Shown: positions 54,569 to 63,670, counted from the first letter of the stretch. The stretch: DNA of 64,000 nucleotides from CAG-390 sp045543615 (GCA_045543615.1 JAZPXL010000037.1:68079-132078), one strand, 5' to 3'. The notes: generated by a model not told the origin, from the sequence alone. Numbers and translations are program-made.

Positions 54569-55060
54569 ATGGCAAGACACAAAAGTCGTCCCGTAGAGGA
54601 GCAGGGTGAGCCGGAAATGGAAATTTCATCCATGATTGACTGCTGCTTCCTGCTGCTTATTTACTTCCTCGTGGCAACCTCGCTGGTGAGTGAAAAGAAA
54701 CTCGACGTCAGCATTCCCGGTAAGCCTGCTTCCGGCGGTACTCCGCCCCCCGTGGAGCCCGGTCGTATCCAGGTTTCTGCGAATGGTTCCATTACCTGGA
54801 ATGATGATATGCCGGTGGGTGAGCCGTATGACTCCTCTGCCGTGGCCGGTACAGAGGCCTACCGTGCTCAGCGCAATCTGCCCCAGCTGGTAGAGGTGCT
54901 CAAGACCCTCAAGGAACAGGCACAGGCTGTGGAGACCGAGCCCATCGTCATGGTGAACGGTGACCCCAGCACGCCGCATCAGCGCATTGTGGACGTGATG
55001 GCCGCTCTGGCTGAGGCTGATATCCACACAGTCGGTCTGAATACCACCGCTTCGGAGTAA
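54569..55060 (+). CDS. ExbD/TolR-family protein, second copy
   Basis: 163 residues, same plan as its neighbour: cytoplasmic ARHKSRPVEEQGEPEMEIS, helix MIDCCFLLLIYFLVATSLVS with the conserved Asp, and a periplasmic domain ending PIVMVNGDPSTPHQRIVDVMAALAEADIHTVGL, a closer match to classic ExbD. A Pro/Gly linker follows the helix (GKPASGGTPPPVEPG). The two copies are diverged and may form a hetero-dimer in the motor. Possible hairpin terminator at 55086-55129. Confidence 0.9.
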   Translation: MARHKSRPVEEQGEPEMEISSMIDCCFLLLIYFLVATSLVSEKKLDVSIPGKPASGGTPPPVEPGRIQVSANGSITWNDDMPVGEPYDSSAVAGTEAYRAQRNLPQLVEVLKTLKEQAQAVETEPIVMVNGDPSTPHQRIVDVMAALAEADIHTVGLNTTASE

Positions 55061-55085
55061 AAACGAACCGGACTCCGGACAATAC

Positions 55086-55134
55086 AAGGGGAGTGACGGA
55101 GCAGCAGTAAATGCTCTCAAGCTCCCCTTCTTTG
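55086..55134 (+). terminator. Possible terminator or attenuator between exbD2 and the TPR gene
   Basis: AAGGGGAG (55086-55093) pairs with CTCCCCTT (55122-55129) around a 28-base loop, followed by CTTTG. The weak T-run may allow read-through to the TPR gene. Confidence 0.4.
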
Positions 55135-55188
55135 TTCGATTTTCTCTCCTTCTTTACAAGTTTTCCCAAAAACCTTCAGATTTAGTAT

Positions 55189-58100
55189 ATGAACAATTAT
55201 TCCATAGCAACAGTGATGGCTGCTCTGGCTCTGACCGCCCCCATGGTGTGTCAGGCTCAGGATCCGCTGTCTGCGCTCGGTCAGGTCAAGAAGCTGTCTC
55301 AGGCCGGTAAGGCTGATGAGGCTCTGGCTCTCTGTGATCAGGTGTTGAAGCGTTTCGGTGGTACCAGTGCCATGGCCAAGCAGTTCGCCTACCTCATGCC
55401 TTTCTATGATTATGAGAGGGGTGAGATTCTGCGCAATGCCAAGCGATATGATGAGGCGTATGAAGCTTTCAAGTCCTTCCGTGATAACAAGCGCTGGCAG
55501 GATAAGAAGCTGCAGGCCTCTGCTAAGAGCTTGTTGGCAGAAAAGATGCCGGAAGGTTATGACCCCTACCTGAAGCTCTCCATTTTCCAGATGGGTTACT
55601 GCCGCTACCTGCAGGGTGCCGGCAATCCCGTAGCTAAAATTCCCGGTGATCCCGCCAAGATGGCAGAAGCCGTGCCGCTGCTGGAAGAGTACCTCAAGTT
55701 CCTGAAGAGCGGCAAGGTGAGCCGCACGGAGCGCCAGATGAAGCTGGACGGTCAGGTGTGCTTCCTGCTGGTGCAGGCCAACCTGCTCAAGCCGCAGCCG
55801 GACTTCAAGAAAGCTGGTGAATATCTGGAGCTTTCCCGCAAGTCCCGCGGTCAAGTACCGGATGATTTGGCCATGACCGGTCTGGGTACCATTGTACAGG
55901 TGGCTACCAAGAATCCTGAGAATGCCGGTTGGGTGTACAAGGTGATTGAGTCCAGCCCCGCCAGCTATCGCATGGATCCGCTGCGTGCTGCTGCTCATGC
56001 CGCCAAGTTCCTGAGCTACGGTGTGGTGGCTACCGGGGCCGCCGGTAAGAACATGGGCTCGAATCCGGAGATTGCCGCAGAGGCGCTCCGCTCTGCCAAT
56101 GCGCTGATGGGACTTGTGCCGGATATTCGTGAGATTTCCGTCAATCTGGTAGACAATATCAAATCTCTGGGTAAATATACGGGTGCCGTTGCAGATGTAA
56201 ACACCGGTTCTTCTTATAATGCCGCCCGCCAGAAAAAGACGCTGGCTCTGTACAAGACGATGATGGGCAACCAGCAGAACCTGGAAGGCCTGGCTATCAT
56301 GTACACCGGTAACTCTGCGCTCAACATGGGCTCCAGCCGCATGGGCAAGGCCGCATTCCAGATTCTGGCAGACCGCTATCCCAAGCTTTCAACCGGTGCC
56401 AAGAAGGGCAAGGATGGTAAGGCTATGGAGAAGGACGGTAAGCCTGTGCAGAATGTGCTGACCAACACGATTTACATGCAGCTCTCCCAGCTCTGCTATG
56501 CAACGGGTGATGAAGAGGGCGGTGCCAAGTATGAAAAGCGTGTAGACGGTGCCGAGCTCGGCGGTTCTCAGAGCAAGAGCCTGGCTTTCAACAAGCTGCG
56601 CCGTATTCTCGGTCAGCAGCAGTGGGCAGAGGTGATTCCCGCCGCCGAGGCGGTGAAGAAGGAATACAAGGACAATCCCTCCAACAAGTTCTACGCCACG
56701 GCTCAGTACTCCATTGTTGCTTCCTACTTCAAGCAGGGTATGTATGATGAACTCATCCCCGCTGCCAAGGAACTGTTGGGTGGCAAGATTCTCGTGGTAG
56801 GTGAAGGCAAGGAGGCTCTCAATGCCAAGGAGGTCGCCACTTACGGCAGTCAGGGTTACTACTTCCTGATTGATGCCTGCATGAAGAAGGCCCGTCAGGA
56901 TGCCAAGTTCTATGATGAGGCCATTTCCGTGTTTGAGGAGTTCTCCAAGACTTTCCCCTCTCTTTCCATTGAGGAGAATATCATGGTGCACCACATGCAC
57001 TACAATGTGGCGGACGCCTACTTCAAGAAGGCTGAGCGCACCGCAGAAACCGAAGCTCAGGACAAGCTCCGTGCTCAGGCTCTTTCTTACCTGAAGGTGA
57101 TTATCGACAACTGGACTGATTGCGACTACTACGCCATTGCAGAGTTGCTGACGGCCAGTGTCAATATCATGAAGGAAGATATGGCTCTGAAGCAGGCTGC
57201 CATTGCCGGTCTTGAGCGTGCTGCAGAAGCCGCCCTGAAGCAGAAAGACGGTAAGAATACGGCCGCCAATGCCCTCTACTGGCTTGCCAGCTATGGCAAG
57301 GAAATCAAGAACGACGGTGAGACCGATGAGGCTCATGCCGCCCGCGTGAAGGGCTATGTGGACCGCTTCTGGAAGGATGCCGATTTCGAGGGCTGTAATT
57401 ATGCTCTGCAGATGGCTTCCGAGATGCTTGCCACGATGAAGGACAAGGACAGCTACACTGCTGCCGTGGAGCGTGCCCGCGCCGTCATTGGTCGTGAGGC
57501 TACCTACAACCACGGCAAGAATCAGGCTGAGCCTGAGCTGGAAAAGACCATCAATGCTTATGTGAAGGCCTATGTGACCGGAGCTAAGAGCTATGAGAAC
57601 AAGGTACTGACGCTGGAGGAAAAGACGCAGCACTTCACCAACTTCCCGGGCATTCAGCCGTCAGACAAGTATGCACGCGCTATCTTCCGTATGGCTCAGA
57701 TTCGCGCCATGAACGAAGAGCTGAAGGAGCTCAAGGATGATGAGGCCGCCCGCAACAAGATGACGGCTGATATCCAGGCTACCTTCCGTGAGATGACCCG
57801 CGAATTCCAGCCGGATGACCTCACGAACTTCATCTGCGTGCAGGTGGGTGACTACCTGGTACATTACGTCTCTGAGTTCCCGGATCCGTCTTCTAAGACG
57901 GAGGAAATTGCTCAGGCCACCACCTACTTCCAGAAGGTGCTTGACCGCAAGGGCGATATGCAGGGTGAGGCTCAGCTGGGTAAGGCCAACGCTCTGGCGT
58001 TCTCCAAGGATGCTTCCAAGCAGGCAGAAGCCGCAGAGATTTACAAGCAGATTTCCGGCTCCAATTCCGCAACGGTGGCGGCTCCCGCACTCAAGGGGCT

Positions 58101-58599
58101 CACCAAGCTGAATCTGCGCTCCGGTGACGCTGTTGCCGCCGTAGAGTCTGCCAACCGCTATCTGTCCGTGAATCGCGCCAAGAACGATGACCGCCTGGAT
58201 ATGCTCATGATGCTCGGTGAGGCCTATGCCAAGTCCGGCAAGGTGAAGGAGGCTCTGCAGACATACATGAACCTCTATAACCAGAATAAGGGTTACATCA
58301 AGTACTCGGCTCCGGCCTGTCAGGCGATGATGAAGCTCTTCTGGGATCGCAATACGCCAGCCTCCGGTGACCGCCTCAAGGGTAACTTCAAGCCTTCCGA
58401 CCGCTGGAATGCCTGGAACACCGGTCAGCAGTATGTCACCCTCGTCAAACGCAGCAAGCTTGATGAGAAGTTCACCCCGGCGGATCGCGACGCTTTCAAT
58501 GCCGTGGAGAATGACCTCAACACCTACAAGGCAGATGCCGCCGTGCAGCGTGAAGATAAGGAAAATAAGGAATTCCAGAAAAAGATTAAGCAACGCTAA
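55189..58599 (+). CDS. Large secreted TPR-repeat protein
   Basis: 1,136 residues. Signal peptide (MNNYSIATVMAALALTAPMVCQA) then alpha-helical hairpins throughout, with recognisable TPR units such as LSQAGKADEALALCDQVLKRFG, YDEAYEAFKSFRDNKRW, YFKQGMYDELIPAAKELLGGK, YDEAISVFEEFSKTFP and AYAKSGKVKEALQTYMNLYNQNKG. Probably periplasmic. Gene order places it as the likely partner or cargo-handling part of the ExbB/ExbD motor upstream. Lys-rich C-terminus (DKENKEFQKKIKQR). No enzymatic motif seen. No Shine-Dalgarno site; TATATG at the start. Confidence 0.85.
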   Translation: MNNYSIATVMAALALTAPMVCQAQDPLSALGQVKKLSQAGKADEALALCDQVLKRFGGTSAMAKQFAYLMPFYDYERGEILRNAKRYDEAYEAFKSFRDNKRWQDKKLQASAKSLLAEKMPEGYDPYLKLSIFQMGYCRYLQGAGNPVAKIPGDPAKMAEAVPLLEEYLKFLKSGKVSRTERQMKLDGQVCFLLVQANLLKPQPDFKKAGEYLELSRKSRGQVPDDLAMTGLGTIVQVATKNPENAGWVYKVIESSPASYRMDPLRAAAHAAKFLSYGVVATGAAGKNMGSNPEIAAEALRSANALMGLVPDIREISVNLVDNIKSLGKYTGAVADVNTGSSYNAARQKKTLALYKTMMGNQQNLEGLAIMYTGNSALNMGSSRMGKAAFQILADRYPKLSTGAKKGKDGKAMEKDGKPVQNVLTNTIYMQLSQLCYATGDEEGGAKYEKRVDGAELGGSQSKSLAFNKLRRILGQQQWAEVIPAAEAVKKEYKDNPSNKFYATAQYSIVASYFKQGMYDELIPAAKELLGGKILVVGEGKEALNAKEVATYGSQGYYFLIDACMKKARQDAKFYDEAISVFEEFSKTFPSLSIEENIMVHHMHYNVADAYFKKAERTAETEAQDKLRAQALSYLKVIIDNWTDCDYYAIAELLTASVNIMKEDMALKQAAIAGLERAAEAALKQKDGKNTAANALYWLASYGKEIKNDGETDEAHAARVKGYVDRFWKDADFEGCNYALQMASEMLATMKDKDSYTAAVERARAVIGREATYNHGKNQAEPELEKTINAYVKAYVTGAKSYENKVLTLEEKTQHFTNFPGIQPSDKYARAIFRMAQIRAMNEELKELKDDEAARNKMTADIQATFREMTREFQPDDLTNFICVQVGDYLVHYVSEFPDPSSKTEEIAQATTYFQKVLDRKGDMQGEAQLGKANALAFSKDASKQAEAAEIYKQISGSNSATVAAPALKGLTKLNLRSGDAVAAVESANRYLSVNRAKNDDRLDMLMMLGEAYAKSGKVKEALQTYMNLYNQNKGYIKYSAPACQAMMKLFWDRNTPASGDRLKGNFKPSDRWNAWNTGQQYVTLVKRSKLDEKFTPADRDAFNAVENDLNTYKADAAVQREDKENKEFQKKIKQR

Positions 58600-58617
58600 C
58601 CTCATTTTACTCGATAT

Positions 58618-59610
58618 ATGAAATTAACGAATATCATCGGAATTGCCGCAGCTCTTCTCTCCTGTGCCTCCTTTGTGGGGGCTCAGGAAGAGGGTCCCAA
58701 GCAGGATAAACTTCGTGCTTACGTTGTAAAGGGTAAGATGAAGGGATTCCTGGTTATTGAAAACGCCGGCGGTAAGAACAAGTTCCAGTATATCCCCAAG
58801 GGTGCTGTGGATTCCAAGGTGGAGGACGATGTGAAGAACTGCACGACCTTCAAGCTGCAGTCCCCGGTTGACTTGGTGGAGGCTCTGCATGAGTTCCGCG
58901 CCAATGATTTGGCTGCCGCCCGTAAGGAGCTGGCTGCCGTTGGCAAGAAGTATGCTCAATACCGCGGGCTTCCCGGCAACCCCTCCGCTGTTGCTGCTTT
59001 GTATGAGCTCAAGGCTGCCGTGCGCCAGAAGGATTGGGCTGCCGTGCCCGGTCTGGCTGCTGCCATCACGGCAGAGGACCCCACCTACAATGAGTATGAC
59101 CTGACGCTGGCCAAGATGGCTCCCATCGTGGCTTCCGTGGCCGGCGGCGGTGATGCTGCCCCGGTTGAGGCTGTGTTGGCTGATAAGGAACAGCTCAAAT
59201 CCATATCCTCAGAGGTGTACGGCTGGCTCTGCTATGCTCATGCCTGTGCCTTGGAGGCCAAGGTGAAGGGCGGCGTGACGGCGGAAAACGCCAAGACGGC
59301 CAATGATGCCATTGACCGTTTCTGCCAGTGCGCCGTGAGCCACCACGGTGTGGCTCCCGAGCTGCCTGTGGATTCCATGAAGCGCGCCATGAACCTGCTT
59401 TGGGCTATGCCCGGTGTGCAGGATTATGCCAAGACGGTACGGCCTCCTCTGGATGCAAAGACCTGGGGCGGTGCGCCTGCCAACTTCCGCGATGCGGTTG
59501 CCATGGCTCAGCTGCTCAAGACGGTGTATAATCCTGACGAAGAGGATGAGCTGGTGAAGAAGCTTGTGCCGTATTACTACAACGCGGCCAAGGATCGCCA
59601 GAAGAACTGA
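58618..59610 (+). CDS. Secreted helical protein, unknown function, partner of the TPR gene
   Basis: 330 residues. Signal peptide (MKLTNIIGIAAALLSCASFVGA), a small beta-rich segment (RAYVVKGKMKGFLVIENAGGKNKFQYIPKGAVDS) and about 240 helical residues that look like degenerate TPR or Sel1 hairpins (DLAAARKELAAVGKKY, WLCYAHACALEAK). It lies 18 bases after the TPR gene, before a strong terminator, so it is the last gene of the exbB cluster. No recognised catalytic motif. Confidence 0.75.
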   Translation: MKLTNIIGIAAALLSCASFVGAQEEGPKQDKLRAYVVKGKMKGFLVIENAGGKNKFQYIPKGAVDSKVEDDVKNCTTFKLQSPVDLVEALHEFRANDLAAARKELAAVGKKYAQYRGLPGNPSAVAALYELKAAVRQKDWAAVPGLAAAITAEDPTYNEYDLTLAKMAPIVASVAGGGDAAPVEAVLADKEQLKSISSEVYGWLCYAHACALEAKVKGGVTAENAKTANDAIDRFCQCAVSHHGVAPELPVDSMKRAMNLLWAMPGVQDYAKTVRPPLDAKTWGGAPANFRDAVAMAQLLKTVYNPDEEDELVKKLVPYYYNAAKDRQKN

Positions 59611-59623
59611 GAATCCTGATATC

Positions 59624-59666
59624 GGGGCGGGGAACTCGCAGTACGGGTTTCCCGCCCCCTTTTTTA
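59624..59666 (+). terminator. Terminator at the end of the exbB-TPR cluster
   Basis: GGGGCGGG (59624-59631) pairs with CCCGCCCC (59651-59658), then TTTTTTT. Confidence 0.82.
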
Positions 59667-59697
59667 TTTTCAACCAATTGATAGAGAGAATCTGAAT

Positions 59698-60183
59698 ATG
59701 ACGGACATGCTGGTGAGGCTGTGGAAGCTGTCGGAGGGGGCTCCCCTTCGCGCTTCATTGCGGGAGCAGGGTATACGCATTCGCCTGTGCAATCCTTTTG
59801 AACGCCATATTGTGGCGGACTGGGTGGGCCGCACGTTCAGCCCCAAATGGGTGAGTGAATGTAAGGTGGCCATGGGTCACCAACCTGTTGGTTGTTTCAT
59901 TGCCACGCAGGATAAACGCATCATCGGCTTTGTCTGCTATGATGCCACCGCCCGCGGCTTTATCGGCCCCATGGGGGTGGACCCTGATACCCGCATGGGA
60001 GGCATCGGCAAAGCACTGTTGGTGACTGCTCTGGAGCAGATGCGTGCCCTCGGCTACGCGTACGCCGTTATCGGCGGGGTCGGCCCGGCGGATTTCTACT
60101 CCCGCTGTGTCGGAGCCACCGTGATTGAAGACTCTTCTCCCGGTATTTATGAGGATATCCTGCCGGACCCTCCCAAAGCCTGA
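59698..60183 (+). CDS. GNAT family N-acetyltransferase
   Basis: 161 residues. The acetyl-CoA-binding motif A is clear: GFIGPMGVDPDTRMGGIGKALLVTALEQM (R-x-x-G-x-G), followed by YAYAVIGGVGPADFYSRCVGATVIEDSSPGIY, the usual C-terminal strand-helix. Acceptor substrate unknown; the GPADFYSR...GA pattern is common in small-molecule or protein GNATs. Confidence 0.82.
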   Translation: MTDMLVRLWKLSEGAPLRASLREQGIRIRLCNPFERHIVADWVGRTFSPKWVSECKVAMGHQPVGCFIATQDKRIIGFVCYDATARGFIGPMGVDPDTRMGGIGKALLVTALEQMRALGYAYAVIGGVGPADFYSRCVGATVIEDSSPGIYEDILPDPPKA

Positions 60184-60272
60184 GTTGTGGAGCAAAATGT
60201 TGCTTTTTTTACCTTTTGTCACTATTTCAGTGCGGGTGAGCCGAAAAAATAGTTCAAACATCACACTTTACC

Positions 60273-60301
60273 TTGACACCGGGACAAAATCCTGCTAATT
60301 T
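60273..60301 (+). promoter_or_regulatory. Promoter of the acidic lipoprotein gene
   Basis: TTGACA (60273-60278), 17 bases, TAATTT (60296-60301), about 28 bases before the ATG at 60330. It rules out a longer start inside this element. Confidence 0.7.
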
Positions 60302-60329
60302 TTACAACGTAGATTATCTTATTTCCTCC

Positions 60330-61286
60330 ATGAAACGTTTTCTCTTCATCCCCACTTGTGCCCTGGTGGCTCTGGGCGCTCTCACTTCCTGCCAGAAGGA
60401 AGAAAAGACTGCAACCGAATTGGCAACGGAGCTGACCTCCGTGCTGGAGACTGTGACCAGCTATAAGACTGCGGAGGCCGCTGCTCCCAAGGTGGAAGCC
60501 ATCAACAAGCGTTTCCAGAACGCCAGTGTCCGTGTGTTCAGCATGGGTGGTAATGCTCTGGCCGGCAGTGATGCCGCTGCCTACTCTGATGCCGTGTGCG
60601 ATTTGGCCCGCCAGATTGGTCGTGTGCGCGCCAGTAAGCCCGTAGCTAACGCCGGAGGTGAGATTGTGGATTCTCTGCTGGTGCGTACTGTAGGTGCCAA
60701 CAGCGGTGCAGCTGCAGATGCCACTCCTCAGGAGCAGGTGGAAGCCGGTGCCAAGTACATCTACAATGCAGATGACCAGAACGCTAACAACCCGCCCAAC
60801 TTTGCTCCCTGTTACGGCTCCTCCAAGCTGGATGCTGCGCTGAGCTATGTGGCCAACATTGAGGAGTTCTCCATGACCCGCTTCGATAAGCCTGAGGATT
60901 GCCCGGAAATCCCCGAGGCTGCCGCCGTGGAGGCTGAAGAGGAGGTGACTATTCCCGTGCCTGCCGATGATCGCAAGCCCGCTGAAGAAGAACCCGCTGA
61001 GGAGGAAAGCACGGATGAGGCTTCTACTGATGAGAGCGGTGATGATTCTTCCGATGAGTCTACCGACGATTCCTCCTCTGATGATGCGGATGCCGGCGAT
61101 AGCTCTGAGGAACCCGCAGCAGATGATTCTGATGATGTTTCCCTGGATATCGATGCAACCGATACCGAGACGACGGATGACTCCGGCGATGCAGCTGAGG
61201 AAGATACTTCTTCTGATGATGCCGCGGCGGATGAATCCGGCGAGGAGGAAGGCGGCGATGACGGTATGCTGGATATCGAAATCTGA
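60330..61286 (+). CDS. Lipoprotein with long acidic Ser/Asp/Glu tail
   Basis: 318 residues. Signal sequence MKRFLFIPTCALVALGALTSC ends in a lipobox (LTSC, Cys21). A helical domain covers about 25-200 (ELATELTSVLETVTSYKTAEAAAPKVEAI...). The last 110 residues are low complexity, dominated by Glu, Asp, Ser and Thr (EEEPAEEESTDEAST..., ending GGDDGMLDIEI). Probably a surface or periplasmic lipoprotein; the tail may bind cations or act as a spacer. No homologue recognised. Confidence 0.75.
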   Translation: MKRFLFIPTCALVALGALTSCQKEEKTATELATELTSVLETVTSYKTAEAAAPKVEAINKRFQNASVRVFSMGGNALAGSDAAAYSDAVCDLARQIGRVRASKPVANAGGEIVDSLLVRTVGANSGAAADATPQEQVEAGAKYIYNADDQNANNPPNFAPCYGSSKLDAALSYVANIEEFSMTRFDKPEDCPEIPEAAAVEAEEEVTIPVPADDRKPAEEEPAEEESTDEASTDESGDDSSDESTDDSSSDDADAGDSSEEPAADDSDDVSLDIDATDTETTDDSGDAAEEDTSSDDAAADESGEEEGGDDGMLDIEI

Positions 61287-61357
61287 TTTTCTCACAACAT
61301 TTTTTCCGGACCGCAGCTTCTCATCCGCAGAGCTGTGGTCTTTTTCTGGATAGCGAT

Positions 61358-62128
61358 ATGCCCCGGATTCTGTTTACCTGTGCGTATGACGGTGCTTCCT
61401 ACCGCGGCTGGCAGAGCCAGCGCGGCGGAGAGACCGTACAGGATATTATTGAGGACGCCATGTCGCGAATCCTGCGGGAGGGTGTGAGGATAGCCGCATC
61501 CGGTCGTACCGATGCCGGGGTGCATGCCCACGCGCAGGTATTTCATTCCGATATTCCGGAAAGCTGTCGAATGAGCCCGGAGAATTGGGTGGCGGCGTTG
61601 AATGCGCATTTGCCGTCTTCCATCCGCATGTTGTCAGCCCGCGTGGTGGCACCGGAGTTTCATGCTCGGTTTGATGCAGCGGGTAAGGTGTATGAGTACC
61701 TCATCTGCCGAGAGCCGGTGCTGAGCCCGTTTTTGGCGGGGCGGGTGTGGCATGTGCCGCATGAGTTTTCTGAAGATGGACTGGAGGAGGCGCTGCAGGT
61801 CTATGTCGGCACGCACGATTTTCGCCGCTTTGCGGCCAGCCGCGGCAATGAGCCGGTGCCGCCGCCGCCCGGCTTCTATGACCGGACAATTTATTCAACC
61901 GCGTTGCAGCGGGAAGGGCAGGGGATGCTGCGGCTGCGTTTTCACGGAAATGGTTTCATGTACCGCATGGTGCGCATGCTGGTGGGCACGGCACACCGGG
62001 TGGCGCGCGGGTGTATGACTACGTCTGAGCTAGCCGCCATGCTGCAGGAGACACACTTGCCGAAGACTCGCTATTGTGCTCCGGCTGAGGGCTTGTATCT
62101 GAAACAGGTTATTTATACCGACGTATGA
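61358..62128 (+). CDS. truA: tRNA pseudouridine synthase A
   Basis: 256 residues. The catalytic Asp is D52 in SGRTDAGVHAHAQV; other motifs are the N-terminal YDGASYRGWQSQ, FDAAGKVYEYLI, HDFRRFAAS and GNGFMYRMVRMLVGTAHRVARG. Converts uridines 38-40 of the anticodon arm to pseudouridine. The stop overlaps the next gene's ATG by four bases (ATGA), so they are probably coupled. Confidence 0.96.
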   Translation: MPRILFTCAYDGASYRGWQSQRGGETVQDIIEDAMSRILREGVRIAASGRTDAGVHAHAQVFHSDIPESCRMSPENWVAALNAHLPSSIRMLSARVVAPEFHARFDAAGKVYEYLICREPVLSPFLAGRVWHVPHEFSEDGLEEALQVYVGTHDFRRFAASRGNEPVPPPPGFYDRTIYSTALQREGQGMLRLRFHGNGFMYRMVRMLVGTAHRVARGCMTTSELAAMLQETHLPKTRYCAPAEGLYLKQVIYTDV

Positions 62129-63027
62129 AAAAATGGTTAGTCAGAAGCCTGTGGGGTGTGGCCGTGCTTGTAGCAGTGGCTTTATTGCTGTGGTATTGGT
62201 TCTTCGGCTATACGTGCAGTAGCTTTGCCCCGGAGTTTCATGAGCGTTGGGGCGCGGAATCCCGTGAGGAATGGCGGCATCTGGATAACCTGCTCAGACA
62301 TGATGCGGAGACAGCCGCTGCTTTGTTGCGGGAGACGGGGATGGTCGGCAGAGATTCTGGTGTGGCGGAGCTCGCCGTGAACATTTCTGCTATGCTGGAC
62401 CTGGTGCAATTTGCGGCGGAGAAGGGTGAGCTGAAGACGGACGCGGATTTTTCTGAATGCAGGGTGCGTAAAGCCCGTCTCAGCGACTTGCTGGTGGTGG
62501 GTGGTTATCTGCGTATTGTGGAAGATTTGTACGGCGGTGGCAATATATCCGCTCTGTACAGGGTGCCGGAGTGCAGTAATCTTTTGCAGCCGGAAATCAG
62601 TCTGCTGGCGCATCTGATTCATGGGCCTGCGTTGGCTCGCTTGCGGGAAGATTCACCCTTTACTCCTTTACAGGAGCGTTGGGAATTAGTAAAAAAACTT
62701 CTCAGCCGTTGTGATGATTTGCCGCCGGATGCGGTGAAGGCGCTGGGCTCGCTCAGCGTGGTGGAGAATAATCCCGAGTTTGCGCTCTATGCGGCGCAGA
62801 ATTACGATTTGAGCCGCACGCAGAAGATTTTTATGATGCACTGCGGGCTGATGATGGATAACGGTCTGCCGCTGGTGCGTTGCATGATGGAAGCAGGTTG
62901 CCCGACGGAATATCATTTTAAAAGCGGTCAACAGGAAAGCTGGTCTTTGAAAAACTGTATGGACCGCGTTATAAAAGGGAACGATGCCCGTGAAAAACGG
63001 GATTATGTCTGCGAAAAGCTGCGCTGA
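62125..63027 (+). CDS. Unknown membrane-anchored helical protein
   Basis: 300 residues. One N-terminal membrane helix (LWGVAVLVAVALLLWYWFFGY) and a large soluble helical part, about 45-300, with repeated hairpin-like stretches that could be ankyrin-like (NPEFALYAAQNYDLSR, MDNGLPLVRCMMEAGCPTEY). No named domain. It overlaps truA by four bases, and its translation is presumably coupled. Confidence 0.7.
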   Translation: MKKWLVRSLWGVAVLVAVALLLWYWFFGYTCSSFAPEFHERWGAESREEWRHLDNLLRHDAETAAALLRETGMVGRDSGVAELAVNISAMLDLVQFAAEKGELKTDADFSECRVRKARLSDLLVVGGYLRIVEDLYGGGNISALYRVPECSNLLQPEISLLAHLIHGPALARLREDSPFTPLQERWELVKKLLSRCDDLPPDAVKALGSLSVVENNPEFALYAAQNYDLSRTQKIFMMHCGLMMDNGLPLVRCMMEAGCPTEYHFKSGQQESWSLKNCMDRVIKGNDAREKRDYVCEKLR

Positions 63028-63060
63028 CCACGTGAGTTGCCGTTTTTAGATAAGTATCCG

Positions 63061-63096
63061 AAAAAAACAGCCCGCCCGGCAGGAGCTGGGCGGGCT
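63061..63096 (-). terminator. Terminator of the Sel1-repeat gene (leftward)
   Basis: AGCCCGCCC (63069-63077) pairs with GGGCGGGCT (63088-63096); on the minus strand the stem is followed by GTTTTTTT. Confidence 0.82.
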
Positions 63097-63121
63097 TGGC
63101 AGGTGAACCTGGTGTAATTAA

Positions 63122-63670
63122 TTAGTTTTGATCGATGGCGGGAACAGCGGTGGCTGCTTCTTCTGCCGCCTTCATCTGATCATCCTTTTTATCGGGTGTG
63201 CAGCAATTCTTGCCGGCCTTCTGTTCCTTGCAGCACTGCTTGGCCCAGTTGTGATAACGGGCTGCCTTATCTGCATCCTTTTCTACACCCTTACCCTCCG
63301 CGTACATGTGCGCGAGCGCATAAGAGGCAGCGGGATGCCCCTTGGCGGCGGCGGCCATCAACCCCGGTGCTGCCTTGGTGTACATTTCTTTTGCCTTTTC
63401 AGGGTTCTTGGGAATATTGACTCCCTGGTCAGTAAGGTAGGCGATGGTGTACTGAGCCAGAGGGTCTCCGTTTTCCGCCTCAATAGTGATGGTCTCGATA
63501 TCAAGCCAGTACTGCTGAGGGCGGCGGTCCTTTTTGCATTTTGTATCTTTGCAGTCGGTTTTGCATTCGGCTGCGCATTCTTTTGTTTTGGCGGCGTCCG
63601 TCTTGTGGTCATCTGCAAATGTGGGCAGAGCCATCATGGCGGCGACAGACAGGATAGTCAGTGTCTTCAT
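63122..63670 (-). CDS. Secreted Sel1-repeat protein with cysteine-rich ends
   Basis: 182 residues. Signal peptide MKTLTILSVAAMMALPTFA, a Cys/Lys-rich segment (CAAECKTDCKDTKCKK), then Sel1-type helical hairpins (DPLAQYTIAYLTDQGVNIPKNPEKAKEMYTKAA; HPAASYALAHMYAEGKGVEKDADKAARYHNWAKQ) and a second cysteine cluster (CCKEQKAGKNCC). The flanking cysteines may bind metal or form disulfides. Role unknown. Leftward, single gene. Confidence 0.8.
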   Translation of the reverse strand: MKTLTILSVAAMMALPTFADDHKTDAAKTKECAAECKTDCKDTKCKKDRRPQQYWLDIETITIEAENGDPLAQYTIAYLTDQGVNIPKNPEKAKEMYTKAAPGLMAAAAKGHPAASYALAHMYAEGKGVEKDADKAARYHNWAKQCCKEQKAGKNCCTPDKKDDQMKAAEEAATAVPAIDQN

